Shown: positions 27,263-42,417, numbered from the stretch's first letter. The stretch is DNA of 64,000 nucleotides from Pseudoalteromonas sp. XMcav2-N (GCF_024124545.1 NZ_JAMXSF010000010.1:124001-188000); one strand, 5' to 3'. A program made the numbers and translations. The notes: generated by a model from the sequence alone, not told the origin.

Positions 27263-28372
27263 ATGTCACTAGATTCTTTACAGACCCCGTGTCTATTGCT
27301 GGATAAGCAAAAGCTACTGAACAATATCAATCGGCTAAATAAACAGCTAGCGCGCTTTGATGTGACCTCGCGGCCACACCTCAAAACCCTGAAGTCGGTA
27401 GATGCCGCTCGGTATATGCTAAGTGATCTGTCGGCGCCCTGTACAGTTTCGACGCTGCAAGAAGCAAGACAGTTTGCTCAGGCAGGTTGCAAAGATATCA
27501 CTTATGCAGTGGGGATCAGTGAACACAAATTGCCTGAGATACTGGACCTGCAAAACCAGGGCATCACTATGCACATTCTTATGGACAGCTTCGAACAGGC
27601 GCAATTTGTCCATGCTTTTTGTCGGGAAAATGATTGCCAGTTTAGCTGCCTGATCGAGATTGACTGTGACGGCAAACGGGCCGGCATAAAACCGGATGAT
27701 CCCCAACTCATTGCCATTGCTAAAATTCTGCAAAGCGCTGGACTATTTAGTGGTGTCCTGACCCATGCCGGCGGTGCATATGACTGCCGCAGCCTGGACG
27801 AAATCAGAGCAATGGCACAGCAAGAACAAGCAGCCGTGCGCGATGCAGCCAGTAAACTGGAAAGGCAGCAAATCAGCTGTGACGTTATTAGCGTAGGCTC
27901 CACACCCACAGCACTGTTGGGTGAAGGGTTTGCACAAATCACCGAAGTGCGAGCTGGCGTTTACGCTAGTATGGATCTTGTTATGGCTGACCTTGGCGTA
28001 TGCCAGTCAGAGGATATCGCCTTAAGCGTCCTTACCCGGGTGATTGGTCATAATCAGGAAAAGAACTGGCTGATCCTGGACGCGGGCTGGATGGCCTTAT
28101 CACGCGACCCTGGTCTGGCGTCACAGCCAGGCGGTTACGGTCAGGTATGTAATGAAACCGGGCACGTTTTACCCGGGCTGTATGTCAACAGTGCCAATCA
28201 GGAGCATGGTATCGTCGTGTTACCAAACACACTCAGCACCCACGACTTTGCCATTGGCACCTTACTGCGCATATTGCCAAATCACGCCTGTGCCACCGCC
28301 GCGCAACATGCAGGCTATCAGGTGATTTCGGATGATGAAATAGACTACTGGCCACGTTTTGGCGGCTGGTAA
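27263..28372 (+). CDS. DSD1-type PLP enzyme (D-serine dehydratase / D-threonine aldolase-like)
   Basis: A 369-residue fold-type III PLP enzyme of the alanine-racemase-like group. The start at 27263 has CAGGAG six bases upstream; the ORF extends 25 codons further back without support. It begins LDSLQTPCLLLDKQKL and carries the PLP lysine in RPHLKTLKS (Lys41). The metal motif HACAT near the C terminus (ILPNHACATAAQHAG) corresponds to the His-x-Cys zinc or manganese site of eukaryotic-type D-serine dehydratases and D-threonine aldolases. It would remove D-amino acids or 3-hydroxy-D-amino acids in the cytoplasm. Exact substrate is undetermined. Confidence 0.82.
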   Translation: MSLDSLQTPCLLLDKQKLLNNINRLNKQLARFDVTSRPHLKTLKSVDAARYMLSDLSAPCTVSTLQEARQFAQAGCKDITYAVGISEHKLPEILDLQNQGITMHILMDSFEQAQFVHAFCRENDCQFSCLIEIDCDGKRAGIKPDDPQLIAIAKILQSAGLFSGVLTHAGGAYDCRSLDEIRAMAQQEQAAVRDAASKLERQQISCDVISVGSTPTALLGEGFAQITEVRAGVYASMDLVMADLGVCQSEDIALSVLTRVIGHNQEKNWLILDAGWMALSRDPGLASQPGGYGQVCNETGHVLPGLYVNSANQEHGIVVLPNTLSTHDFAIGTLLRILPNHACATAAQHAGYQVISDDEIDYWPRFGGW

Positions 28373-28430
28373 TGGTCCACATTCAGCATTGTTGCTATAG
28401 TACAGACACGGAAATAAAGAAGGAATAAAC

Positions 28431-29390
28431 ATGGACCCTATCACGCTCATTCTCGACTACCTCCTCACCGTTGAGGCGTTCTTACTGATTTTTATCATCT
28501 TTGTACTCAAAGGCAGCATCAAGTTTGTGCCGCAAAACCGCGCCTGGATCATAGAAAGGTTTGGTAAATACCAGTCAACCAAAGAAGCTGGTTTGAACTT
28601 TATTGTGCCTTTTATCGATCAGGTCTCTGCCGACCGCAGCCTTAAAGAGCAAGCCGTCGATGTGCCTTCACAGTCTGCCATTACCCGCGACAACATCTCT
28701 TTGATTGTGGATGGTGTGCTGTACTTTCGGGTGCTGGACCCCTACAAAGCCACCTATGGCGTCGACGATTACATCTTCGCGGTCACGCAGCTGGCGCAAA
28801 CCACCATGCGTAGTGAGCTGGGCAAAATGGAGCTGGATAAAACCTTTGAAGAGCGTGATATGCTCAATACCAATATTGTCTCTGCCATCAATGCCGCATC
28901 CGACCCCTGGGGCATTCAGGTGCTCAGATATGAAATCAAAGACATAGTGCCACCCAACTCAGTAATGGAAGCCATGGAAGCGCAAATGAAAGCTGAGCGG
29001 GTTAAGCGTGCGCAGATCTTGGAATCGGAAGGCGACAGACAGGCCGCCATCAACGTGGCTGAGGGTAAGAAGCAAGCCCAGGTATTGGCCGCAGAAGCTG
29101 AAAAAGCCGAGCAGATCCTCAAAGCAGAAGGTGAAGCAAAAGCCATTATCGCTGTTGCGGAAGCGCAAGCAGATGCACTGAGAAAAGTCGGTGAAGCCGC
29201 CAACACCGAAGAAGGCCAAAAAGCCATTCAGCTCGACCTTGCCAGTAAAGCCATTGTTGCCAAAGAGGCCATTGCCCGCGAGTCATCCGTGGTCTTGTTG
29301 CCTGAAAGCGGCACCGATCCCAGCTCTTTGGTGGCACAGGGCATGTCGATCATCAACAGCCTGAATAAAAAGCAAAAGGAGCAGTCGTGA
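28431..29390 (+). CDS. SPFH / band-7 membrane protein (QmcA/paraslipin-like)
   Basis: A 319-residue protein with one N-terminal membrane helix (about residues 9-28), an SPFH domain (VPQNRAWIIERFGKYQ to about 190) and a long Ala/Glu/Lys-rich coiled coil (about 180-265) ending in a stretch with SSVVLLPESGTDPSS. This matches the paraslipin/QmcA group, scaffold proteins of the inner membrane that form large cages or microdomains. AAGGAA precedes the ATG. The downstream NfeD gene overlaps by four bases, the standard SPFH-NfeD pairing. Confidence 0.9.
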   Translation: MDPITLILDYLLTVEAFLLIFIIFVLKGSIKFVPQNRAWIIERFGKYQSTKEAGLNFIVPFIDQVSADRSLKEQAVDVPSQSAITRDNISLIVDGVLYFRVLDPYKATYGVDDYIFAVTQLAQTTMRSELGKMELDKTFEERDMLNTNIVSAINAASDPWGIQVLRYEIKDIVPPNSVMEAMEAQMKAERVKRAQILESEGDRQAAINVAEGKKQAQVLAAEAEKAEQILKAEGEAKAIIAVAEAQADALRKVGEAANTEEGQKAIQLDLASKAIVAKEAIARESSVVLLPESGTDPSSLVAQGMSIINSLNKKQKEQS

Positions 29391-29848
29391 CCCTGATTGT
29401 TGAACATCTGAGCCAGATCCTGATTGTACTCGGGCTGCTGGCTTTAATCATAGAAGTAGCCGTACTGGGCTTCGCCACCTTTGTACTGTTTTTCCTCGGC
29501 CTGTCACTCGTCCTGAGTGGTCTGATGATGTCAGTGGGCTTACTGGACGCAACGCTCATGAATGCATTGTGGGTCAATGCGGTATTAACAGCGGCTCTGG
29601 CAGCTGTACTGTGGCAACCGCTCAAGCGTATGCAAGCCAAAACAGAGAGCACAGAAGTAAACAGCGACTTTGCCGACATCACCTTGGTACTCAGTGATGA
29701 CCTCAACGAGCAAAGCCAGCTCACCCATGCCTACTCCGGGATCACCTGGCAGCTAAAAAGCGAAACGCCTATTGCAAAAGGCACCACAGTCAAAGTGGTC
29801 AAGAAAAGTGTTGGGGTGCTGTGGGTAGAGGCGCTCGGTGACGAGTGA
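29387..29848 (+). CDS. NfeD-family membrane protein
   Basis: A 153-residue protein with a GTG start in a GTGA overlap with the SPFH gene. About three helices occupy residues 9-72, followed by a C-terminal OB-fold domain (TLVLSDDLNEQSQLTHAYSG, ITWQLKSETPIAKGTTVKVVK, GVLWVEAL). Short NfeD proteins of this type partner SPFH proteins such as QmcA/YbbK (the E. coli counterpart pair is qmcA-ybbJ). Translational coupling implies a fixed ratio in one membrane complex. Confidence 0.88.
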   Translation: MTLIVEHLSQILIVLGLLALIIEVAVLGFATFVLFFLGLSLVLSGLMMSVGLLDATLMNALWVNAVLTAALAAVLWQPLKRMQAKTESTEVNSDFADITLVLSDDLNEQSQLTHAYSGITWQLKSETPIAKGTTVKVVKKSVGVLWVEALGDE

Positions 29849-30068
29849 CAGAAACACCTTTTCGCAGCGCTAGGAAGTGAAGTCAGAGATGACCGGTAAG
29901 CCAGCTACAGGCAATATTTCGCTCGGTGTTTGTATTGCTTAGTTCAAAGCCTGCATTGTTGATTCTGTAGAGATGCGGTAGATTTGATCACTGGGATAGA
30001 CATTTTAAAATCGATCTCTGCATCACCATTACCCCCAAAAATATCACAACTAAATAACATGGAATAAC

Positions 30069-30515
30069 ATGCACGTAAGACCCGCAGAACAAAAGGATTT
30101 AGATATTCTCAGTCAGATTTGTATGGAATCATTTGATTGTGCGCTGGCCAATACCTTACCAGCAGCAGGTCGGGATACTTTTAAGGCAATCGCCACCCCT
30201 GCTGCGATTGCGGCGCGGCTGGCGGAAGACAACCAAGTTTTGGTGGCTGAAATTGCAGGCAAGCCTGTTGGTATGCTTGAGCTAAAGGCGGGTCGTCATA
30301 TCGCCATGTTGTTTGTTGCACCGGCTCATCAACATAAAGGGGTTGGCAAAGCCCTGATTAATGTGGCATTTGAACTGGCCACGGAGCAGAGCGTAACGGT
30401 TTCGGCTTCGCTGTCATCGGTGGGGGCTTATCAAAAGTATGGTTTTGAGTTGGCCGGAGAGGTTGCCGAGTCTGGCGGCCTGGTTTATCGGCCTATGGAA
30501 GCCTCGCTGCCCTAG
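30069..30515 (+). CDS. GNAT family N-acetyltransferase
   Basis: A 148-residue acetyltransferase. The acetyl-CoA site is visible as MLFVAPAHQHKGVGKALINVAF at about residues 79-100 (Q/R-x-x-G-x-G/A type: QHKGVGKA), followed by the fold's usual YQKYGFELAGEV. The N terminus MHVRPAEQKDLDILSQIC is a standard GNAT start. Substrate is unknown. The 220-bp gap before it shows no clear RNA or terminator. Confidence 0.85.
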   Translation: MHVRPAEQKDLDILSQICMESFDCALANTLPAAGRDTFKAIATPAAIAARLAEDNQVLVAEIAGKPVGMLELKAGRHIAMLFVAPAHQHKGVGKALINVAFELATEQSVTVSASLSSVGAYQKYGFELAGEVAESGGLVYRPMEASLP

Positions 30516-30527
30516 CTGCTTTTATAA

Positions 30528-34284
<3,757 letters not shown>

Positions 34285-34522
34285 TGCCAGACAGTTATCT
34301 ACTTATAGTCTGCCAAGCCTTTGAGATGTCGGTGTGCCTAACCCCCAGATAGTATTATGCTGCGAGGGTGGTTTTCGCAATTTTGTGGTTCAGAGAAAGT
34401 GCGTTACCCTTCATCTAACATATTGAAATATATACTTTGTCATTCTGGTGTCGTTACGCTGACGTACACTATCGTCGAGGATAGGCGTAAAACAAGTGAC
34501 AGAGCAGCAAACAGGAAAAATA

Positions 34523-34990
34523 ATGATTATCAGGAAACTCAGATTACAACGCGGTTGGTCGCAGGAACAGCTGGCAACGCTTAGCGGATTGAGTATTCGT
34601 ACTATTCAGCGAATTGAGCGAGGTCAGAGTCCCAGTCTGGAGTCATTAAAATCGTTAGCTGCTGTTTTTGAAACTGATGTTGCAGATCTCAAAGAGGAGC
34701 CGAATGATATGAACCATGAAACCATATCCCATCAGGAACAACGTGTCATAGAGCAGGTACGCGCCATAAAAGATTTTTACTCGCACTTAATCACCTATGT
34801 TCTAGTCAACGCCGTACTGTTTGGCATAAACATTTTCACCAGCCCAGAGTATATCTGGGCCTGGTGGCCAGCACTCGGCTGGGGAATAGGACTGCTCAGT
34901 CACTGGGCGAGCGCGTTTGAGGTCTTTGACTTGTTTGGGGCGCAATGGGAAAAGCGCCAGATAGAGAAACGCCTGGGGCGGAAGCTATAA
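34523..34990 (+). CDS. XRE-type HTH protein fused to 2TM domain
   Basis: A 155-residue protein. Residues about 3-60 are an XRE helix-turn-helix (RLQRGWSQEQLATLSGLSIRTIQRIERG). The C-terminal ~80 residues match the 2TM family: HLITYVLVNAVLFGINIF, then WAWWPALGWGIGLLSHWASAF, then basic WEKRQIEKRLGRK. A membrane-tethered regulator is suggested. The ATG at 34523 with AGGAAA is preferred over the upstream GTG at 34496. The 238 bp before it hold no clear gene. Confidence 0.8.
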   Translation: MIIRKLRLQRGWSQEQLATLSGLSIRTIQRIERGQSPSLESLKSLAAVFETDVADLKEEPNDMNHETISHQEQRVIEQVRAIKDFYSHLITYVLVNAVLFGINIFTSPEYIWAWWPALGWGIGLLSHWASAFEVFDLFGAQWEKRQIEKRLGRKL

Positions 34991-35025
34991 ATAGAGACAA
35001 ACAGAGTTCTTTCGCCGCTAAGCAC

Positions 35026-37344
<2,319 letters not shown>

Positions 37345-37385
37345 TCAAAACTCTAGAAGACAGATGCAGGCTTGTAAAGTGAGTG

Positions 37386-37418
37386 AAAGTGCCCGGCTGA
37401 AATACTGTCTGGCACTTT
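37386..37418. repeat. Perfect 8-bp inverted repeat 3' of the decayed CorC-like gene
   Basis: AAAGTGCC (37386-37393) and GGCACTTT (37411-37418) pair exactly. They lie in the 235-bp gap between the pseudogene end and the hybrid-kinase start, both minus strand. It may be an old terminator. The same gap carries GGTGCCAATC twice (37491-37500 and 37504-37513). Confidence 0.4.
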
Positions 37419-37522
37419 GATTTGAAACACTGATTTAAAACACAATGCACTACACTACCTTTCCACCTTTCGGCGTGAAGTTGACTTGAAGGTGCCAATC
37501 GCGGGTGCCAATCATGGCAGGT

Positions 37523-38817
37523 TTAACTACGGCTCACTTCAATCTGCTTGATGGCCAGGCCCTGTATCTCTGTCACTTTAAAGGTAAAGCCCTCAATTTC
37601 TATTGTTTCGCCCTGATGCGGAAAATGTCGGCAGTGATGGATCAGATACCCCGCCAGCGTCTCTATTGCGTCAACGGGCATAAACTCATGCTCAACCACC
37701 GACAGCTGGAAATCTTTCATCGACATGTCACCTTGCACCAGTCAGCGTGACGCATCTTTTTGCCGAAACTGAGCTTCTATCGCTTCGCTGTCTTTGAGCG
37801 CAATAAAGTTTAGAATGCTGGACAATGTCACCATACCCACCACAGTCGCAAACTCATTGATCACCACCGCAGTATTGCAAGGATGTGCTTTTAGCGCGTT
37901 CAGTGCATCCGATAAGCTCAGTGTATCGAGCAGGATAACCGGCCGTAAAAAAGCCTCCTGCTGTGCATCGAGCAGGGGTCGGCCTGCAATCAGATTACTT
38001 AACAGCTGCTTCGCCTCCACGGCCGCAATCACCTGATCCAGCTAGCATCACAGAGTAAATACTGCTGAAAACTGTGGCTTTGAATTTGTTTTGCCAGCGC
38101 TTTTTCATCGTCATGGATATTGAGCCATTCGACGGCATCACGATTGATCATTGCCTGAGTAATGCTGGTCTGGTCCAGATCCAGTACATTGCCGATAATA
38201 TTGTGCTAATGTGCCCCCAACTCTCCCTGCTCAGCACTTTGGTCAACCACTGCAAACAAGTCATCCCGGGTGATCAGTTCATCGCGCTGATTGGGCAATT
38301 TAAATGCGCGAATAATCACATCCGCCATCAGGTTAAATAGCCAAATCACAGGTTTAAACAGCCAAACGCTTGCCAGCATCAGGCTGGTAAAGCGCATTGC
38401 AATAGATTCGGGGATCACCATGGCAACCCGCTTAGGCAGCAGATCGGCAAACAACACAAACATGGCCGTGATCAGCAAAAAAGACAGCACCGTTGAAACC
38501 TGCAACAAAATCGTATGATATTGCGCCACATCAGCAACAAACAGACCCAAAATGGCTTACGATGCCTGATAGATGTAGGGCGTAAATATCGACTCGCCAA
38601 TCATACCGGCAACAATGGCCAGGGCGTTCAGTACCACCTGAACAGCCGCAAAAAACTGGTGTGCGTTGGCCTGTAAATACATCACTTTTTTGGCGCGGAG
38701 ATCGCCCAGATCCAGTCTGCTTTGCAGTTTTACTTTACGCGCAGCAGCCAGAGATATTTCGCATAAAGCAAACACAGCGCTCATTATTATGAGCAAAAAA
38801 ACCCATATAAGGTCCAA
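37523..38817 (-). pseudogene. Decayed hemolysin/CorC-family gene (CNNM-CBS-CorC)
   Basis: Reading the minus strand gives a near-complete protein of about 430 codons similar to YtfL-like CNNM/CBS/CorC_HlyC proteins, membrane proteins linked to cation or polyamine export. The N-terminal part MDLIWVFLLIIMSAVFALCE with KVKLQSRLDLGD is the CNNM start; FADLLPKRVAMVIPE is its signature; a CBS part and a CorC_HlyC tail follow. It is interrupted by TAA at 38557-38559, TAG at 38206-38208, a frameshift near 38040, and TGA at 37742-37744 (probably once TGG, in SR-stop-LVQGDMSMKDF). Three stops plus a frameshift exclude a single sequencing error. Confidence 0.85.
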
Positions 38818-38897
38818 TTACACACCTGACGGTTAAACGGAATTCGAGCGCGATATATACGCCCAATCGGCGTTGCTGGCAATAAAAAAATCGCTAT

Positions 38898-39635
38898 TTA
38901 CACAAATAATTGGCGGGCATATTTACCTGGGGTGATGCGCAGAATGTCTTTAAACTCCCGGGTAAGGTGCGCCTGATCAGAAAACCCGCAAGCCAATGCT
39001 AATTGTGCCAGATTTGTCATGGGGTTATCTCTGAGTTTTTGCTGCGCATTGCGGATCCGATAAATACGAGCAAGATATTTGGGAGTCAGCTCTGACTGTT
39101 CTTTTACCTGACGCTCAAGCTGGCGCATACACAGGGGTACAGCACGATAAGCGTCTTCAAGCGGATTTAATTGCATCAGCTGATTAATCAGCTGATAAGT
39201 GTATTGCAGGTCACAGCTTAAGTTCGGCACTGAGGCAGCAAAAGTGTCCAGCCATTGCTGCAGAGTATGCAGTTCCGGCGCTTGTGTGAGCTGCTCAGCC
39301 AGCGCACATAATCCGGATGTCGATAACACTGGATGAACTGCTTCCTGAAGTGCCTTGAATCTCGCTGGGAATAAGCGGATCCCGGCAAATTCGGCTCCGG
39401 CGCTGTAACTGAGTTCTGCAGATTGTTTTGAAGGGGCCTGAATATGAAAAGGCGCAGATATTTTATGCTCATCCAGCGTCAACTCACCTTTGAGTAAAAA
39501 TAAAACGCCCTGAGCACCATCGCAGGGTAACCAGCGAGTACCCGCCTGCGTGGCACGTGCAAACCACACGGCCTGCACGTATCGCCCTGTTTCGCCGTCC
39601 GGTTGATGGCGCTGTAAAATTAGCTCACTGTTCAT
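38898..39635 (-). CDS. AraC-family transcriptional regulator
   Basis: A 245-residue regulator starting at MNSELILQRHQP; the ORF is open for 20 codons further up but those overlap the upstream gene. The first ~150 residues are a sensor resembling the DUF6597/cupin-like AraC N domain (VLFLLKGELTLDEHK). The last ~95 hold the AraC helix-turn-helix pair: LTPKYLARIYRIRNAQQKLRDN, then LAQLALACGFSDQAHLTREFKDILRITPGKY. Its start overlaps the AhpD-like gene by 11 bases, so the two are coupled, and it probably senses the substrate or stress handled by that enzyme. Confidence 0.85.
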   Translation of the reverse strand: MNSELILQRHQPDGETGRYVQAVWFARATQAGTRWLPCDGAQGVLFLLKGELTLDEHKISAPFHIQAPSKQSAELSYSAGAEFAGIRLFPARFKALQEAVHPVLSTSGLCALAEQLTQAPELHTLQQWLDTFAASVPNLSCDLQYTYQLINQLMQLNPLEDAYRAVPLCMRQLERQVKEQSELTPKYLARIYRIRNAQQKLRDNPMTNLAQLALACGFSDQAHLTREFKDILRITPGKYARQLFV

Positions 39636-40068
39636 CTGGGTCAGGTTTAAACATTTTGACAACTCGGTTCCAGGCATTAATAGCATTGATAGCAATCGTC
39701 AGAGTAACCAGGGCATCGTCACTGAACACGTCTGACAATTGTGCATACAGAGTATCCTCAATGGGTTGGAGGTTTGTCAATTGCTCGCATAAAGTGAGTG
39801 CCAGTCGCTCCTGCGTTGTAAAGCCTGACATATCTCGCCAGGCGTTTAGTGCGATGATCCGTTTGGCGCATTCCCCCAGCTCCATCGCTTGGCGACTGTG
39901 CATGGCAATACAGTAGCCACACTGGTTTAGCTGAGACGCTCTGAGTTTAACCAGCTCCCAAAGTTTTGTATCCAAGTGACGCGTTACTTCCTCATTCAGT
40001 AATTGTTCCTGAACAAACAGGTGTTGCATCAGTTTAGGGGCACATTGTAAATAATTGGCTCTTTTCAT
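39625..40068 (-). CDS. Carboxymuconolactone decarboxylase / AhpD-like protein
   Basis: A 147-residue protein of the CMD/AhpD family. The redox pair CGYC followed by IAMHS (residues about 50-58) is the AhpD-type motif C-x-x-C-x3-H, suggesting an alkylhydroperoxidase or disulfide activity rather than lactone decarboxylation. VTLTIAINAINAWNRV near the end is typical of the family. AGGAAAAGG precedes the ATG. It is coupled to the AraC gene. ahpC/ahpF lie 10 kb away, so any functional link is only by family. Confidence 0.85.
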   Translation of the reverse strand: MKRANYLQCAPKLMQHLFVQEQLLNEEVTRHLDTKLWELVKLRASQLNQCGYCIAMHSRQAMELGECAKRIIALNAWRDMSGFTTQERLALTLCEQLTNLQPIEDTLYAQLSDVFSDDALVTLTIAINAINAWNRVVKMFKPDPDEQ

Positions 40069-40165
40069 GGCCTTTTCCTGTTGTGTCTTTCATGGCGGTC
40101 AGATTACCTGCTCGCATTACAACAGGATTGAAAAAAAACGACTTTATCGCCTGAGTATCCGGCAA

Positions 40166-41239
40166 TCAGAGCAGGTCGTGTTGTTTGATAAAATCGACCA
40201 GTCCGGATGCAATATCCTTATGTTCCTGCGCCGTAGGATGCCAGATACAGCCTTCCAGAGGAGAAACAAAGGTATTGGCATACACATGTTCGATCCCTTC
40301 GCTGGCCAACTGTTTCAATGCTGTGTCCGTCGCCGGAATGATAAAATCGTAGGGGTAAGCGGGTCGGGGCATAACCACTATGGCCACTTCCGGATAACGA
40401 CTGCGCAAAGAGTGAACGAACTCGACCATGGCTTCCTCCCAGGCAGCTTTTACCTCTTCAATGGTTTGCCATGGCTCATGGGGTTGAGGGTCGGTACTAA
40501 AATCATTGGTGCCAAACTCAAGTACGATTAACTCGGGGTACCTTTCCTGATAGGGCAATTCATCGCCAAACACCGCTGATATTTTATCTACATAATCGAC
40601 CAGTGTATGATGCGACTGGTTGCCATTCCAGTTGCGAATTAAGCCTAAACCGGAATATGAAACCTGCGTAAAGGAGCTACTTAATTGCTGCGCAGCCAGA
40701 TAAGGGAAAGCCAGCCGGGCGTTGCTGGTATCATTGATCTCCTGCCAGGTGCACTGCCTTTTGGTAGATTCACTGCCAAAGCCGGCACTAATCGAATCGC
40801 CTATAAAGAGAATATGTGGTTGCACCTCCCAGGTACCTTCGAGCCGGCCATCTACCTCAAAACTAAGAAGTTTGCTGCGCGCCTCGTAGTGCTCCCAGCG
40901 CTTGACCACTTCAATGTGCACGCGTTTTGGCTGTGGTTGCTCAAACAATATAAAGCTTTGCACCTCTCCGGTTTGCGCCGTAGCTATCTTTTTATGTAAC
41001 TTGCCGTCAACCAGAATGTCGAACTGCTCGCCGTGGCCCATTAAGTTAACTGCCAAGGATTTACCCACCAGCTGAGTATGAATGGCTGTGCCTGGCCAGT
41101 TGAATTCAACACTGCCGTCTTGATAGTTTTTATGAATGCGGCCTTCATAGACCAACGCATGATGGGTAGCGGGCAGAATATTGGCAAAACAACTCAGGCT
41201 AACACTCAGCCCCAGTAAAATGAATATTAAGCGAGACAT
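40166..41239 (-). CDS. Secreted SGNH/GDSL esterase, CE2-like
   Basis: A 357-residue secreted protein. It has a signal peptide at about residues 1-19, an N-terminal jelly-roll domain (about 28-135), then an SGNH hydrolase with catalytic Ser in ILFIGDSISAGFGSES, an Asn block in LEFGTNDFST, and Asp/His region CIWHPTAQEHKDIA. This two-domain order is that of carbohydrate esterase family 2, acetyl-xylan or 6-O-deacetylases. A good AAGGAAC site precedes the ATG. It is divergent from the lipoprotein gene at 41478. The natural polysaccharide is unknown. Confidence 0.82.
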   Translation of the reverse strand: MSRLIFILLGLSVSLSCFANILPATHHALVYEGRIHKNYQDGSVEFNWPGTAIHTQLVGKSLAVNLMGHGEQFDILVDGKLHKKIATAQTGEVQSFILFEQPQPKRVHIEVVKRWEHYEARSKLLSFEVDGRLEGTWEVQPHILFIGDSISAGFGSESTKRQCTWQEINDTSNARLAFPYLAAQQLSSSFTQVSYSGLGLIRNWNGNQSHHTLVDYVDKISAVFGDELPYQERYPELIVLEFGTNDFSTDPQPHEPWQTIEEVKAAWEEAMVEFVHSLRSRYPEVAIVVMPRPAYPYDFIIPATDTALKQLASEGIEHVYANTFVSPLEGCIWHPTAQEHKDIASGLVDFIKQHDLL

Positions 41240-41477
41240 AGCAAGTTCCTTTTTTGTTAAAAAAGTAAACCTAGTGTTTAAACCCTAACTCCACAAGCCG
41301 ATTAAATTGAAATTTTCTAAACTCGTCAGCCTCTGGACTCGAAAAGAAAATACAGACCGCTACCACACTCAAAAACCAATACCAAATAATGACAAATTTA
41401 GTACACCCCCTCTTTTATTCCTATGCAAAAGGCAATATAGTTACCAGAAGGTAAATTTAAAAACAAAGTCAATTAAC

Positions 41478-42047
41478 ATGTTTTCAATTGCTCGGGCAAC
41501 GATAATATCAGTGCTGTTACTCGGTGGCTGCAGCCAGACTTATACACCGCAATCACACTCAACCAATGTGGTCCCCGGCTGCGAGATGCCACAACTTGAA
41601 CATCCCGGTTTGCAATTACTTGCTGATCAGACTGTTCCGCCGGGCATCATTCTGGATAGCGGCCAGGGTGGGCTGTGTAATGCGCAAAACTATCAGGCTG
41701 TTCAGGACCTGGTCATTTGGCGTGCCTGGAACAGTACCTACGAAGGATCGAAACTGGGCAAATGGTGGTCACTGGAAAAGCCGACCGGACCGATTTCTCT
41801 GTATCGCGCTGAATTCAATATTTGCCCCAAATACTCACCACTGGACATGCTGGTGCGTTGTACACTCAAAGCCGGTACTGAGGTGGTCATTGGCCCGGGC
41901 CAGAGCGCACAATGCAGCGAGTATTTTACCTATCCTCAGTCAGATACCAACCAGCTTTATGTTGCCAATGCCGAGCTGGCGACGATGAACTGCATCACTT
42001 TCTCCGGGCAATTCTCCTGGCATGAAGCAGACATGAAGGAACAATAG
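41478..42047 (+). CDS. Hypothetical lipoprotein
   Basis: A 189-residue predicted lipoprotein not recognised from any family. The start at 41478 gives MFSIARATIISVLLLGGCSQ with lipobox LLGGC; the 57 codons upstream are open but lack signal-peptide character. The mature part has seven further Cys (for example near PGCEMP, GGLCNAQ, FNICPKY, VRCTLK, QCSEYF, MNCITF), suggesting disulfide bonds, and motifs such as VIWRAWNSTYEGSKLGKWWS. It is followed after a strong hairpin by the small double-Gly precursor on the same strand, so it could be an immunity, binding or transport helper for that peptide, which is speculation. Confidence 0.6.
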   Translation: MFSIARATIISVLLLGGCSQTYTPQSHSTNVVPGCEMPQLEHPGLQLLADQTVPPGIILDSGQGGLCNAQNYQAVQDLVIWRAWNSTYEGSKLGKWWSLEKPTGPISLYRAEFNICPKYSPLDMLVRCTLKAGTEVVIGPGQSAQCSEYFTYPQSDTNQLYVANAELATMNCITFSGQFSWHEADMKEQ

Positions 42048-42054
42048 GTTTACT

Positions 42055-42083
42055 CCCTGCAGCATCTTTTTTGTGTTGCAGGG
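42055..42083 (+). terminator. Intercistronic hairpin before the small precursor gene
   Basis: CCCTGCAGCA (42055-42064) pairs with TGTTGCAGGG (42074-42083) with one G-U pair around a T-rich 9-nt loop. It lies eight bases after the lipoprotein stop and 51 bases before the precursor ATG. No T-run follows, so it is better seen as an attenuator or mRNA-end stabiliser that would set unequal expression of the two genes. Confidence 0.5.
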
Positions 42084-42134
42084 GTCCACGATGAAGCGTT
42101 CAATGCGCTTCCTAACACGACAAAGGAAATGAAA

Positions 42135-42329
42135 ATGAAACTCTCGTTAAACAAAAAAAAGATTAAGTCACTGTCTCAAAACAACACTTTATCAGCACAG
42201 CAAACCCCTCTGGTCGGCGGTGCAGTAGCAACTGGGTTTCCAAACTGTCCCAATACCAACTTTTGTAATTCAATCAATGCCTGCTGGACTTTCAAAGACA
42301 ATCGTCCGGATTGTATTATCTGGGGCTAA
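42135..42329 (+). CDS. Cys-rich double-Gly peptide precursor (putative RiPP)
   Basis: A 64-residue peptide. The leader is MKLSLNKKKIKSLSQ, the Lys-rich K-L-x-L-N-K-x-x-I pattern of class I lanthipeptide-type leaders, and runs to TPLVGG at residues 24-29. The presumed core, residues 30-64, has four Cys (residues 38, 44, 50, 60), several Ser/Thr/Asn and a C-terminal IIWG. ATG at 42135 is eight bases after AAAGG; the ATG at 42129 is too close. No LanB/LanC, C39 transporter or radical enzyme is in this window, so maturation would need remote enzymes or only disulfides. The next plus-strand gene encodes a SUMF1-family protein. Confidence 0.6.
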   Translation: MKLSLNKKKIKSLSQNNTLSAQQTPLVGGAVATGFPNCPNTNFCNSINACWTFKDNRPDCIIWG

Positions 42330-42417
42330 TTGATTGCGCCAGTATAATTTTTCTGTCCGCCCTTTTAACTCCACATGCAACGCATAGTGAGCATAAAAAG
42401 GCTCGGATAAAAAACAT

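Noticed and set aside
27502-27942. 146-codon minus-strand ORF
   Set aside because: Antisense to the DSD1-type enzyme; Cys/Ser-rich shadow translation.
37523-38817. Four separate small genes
   Set aside because: Together they spell one CNNM-CBS-CorC protein interrupted by stops and a frameshift, so they are annotated as one pseudogene.
42135-42329. Full lanthipeptide biosynthetic cluster
   Set aside because: No LanB, LanC, LanM or peptide transporter lies within the window, so only a putative precursor is called.
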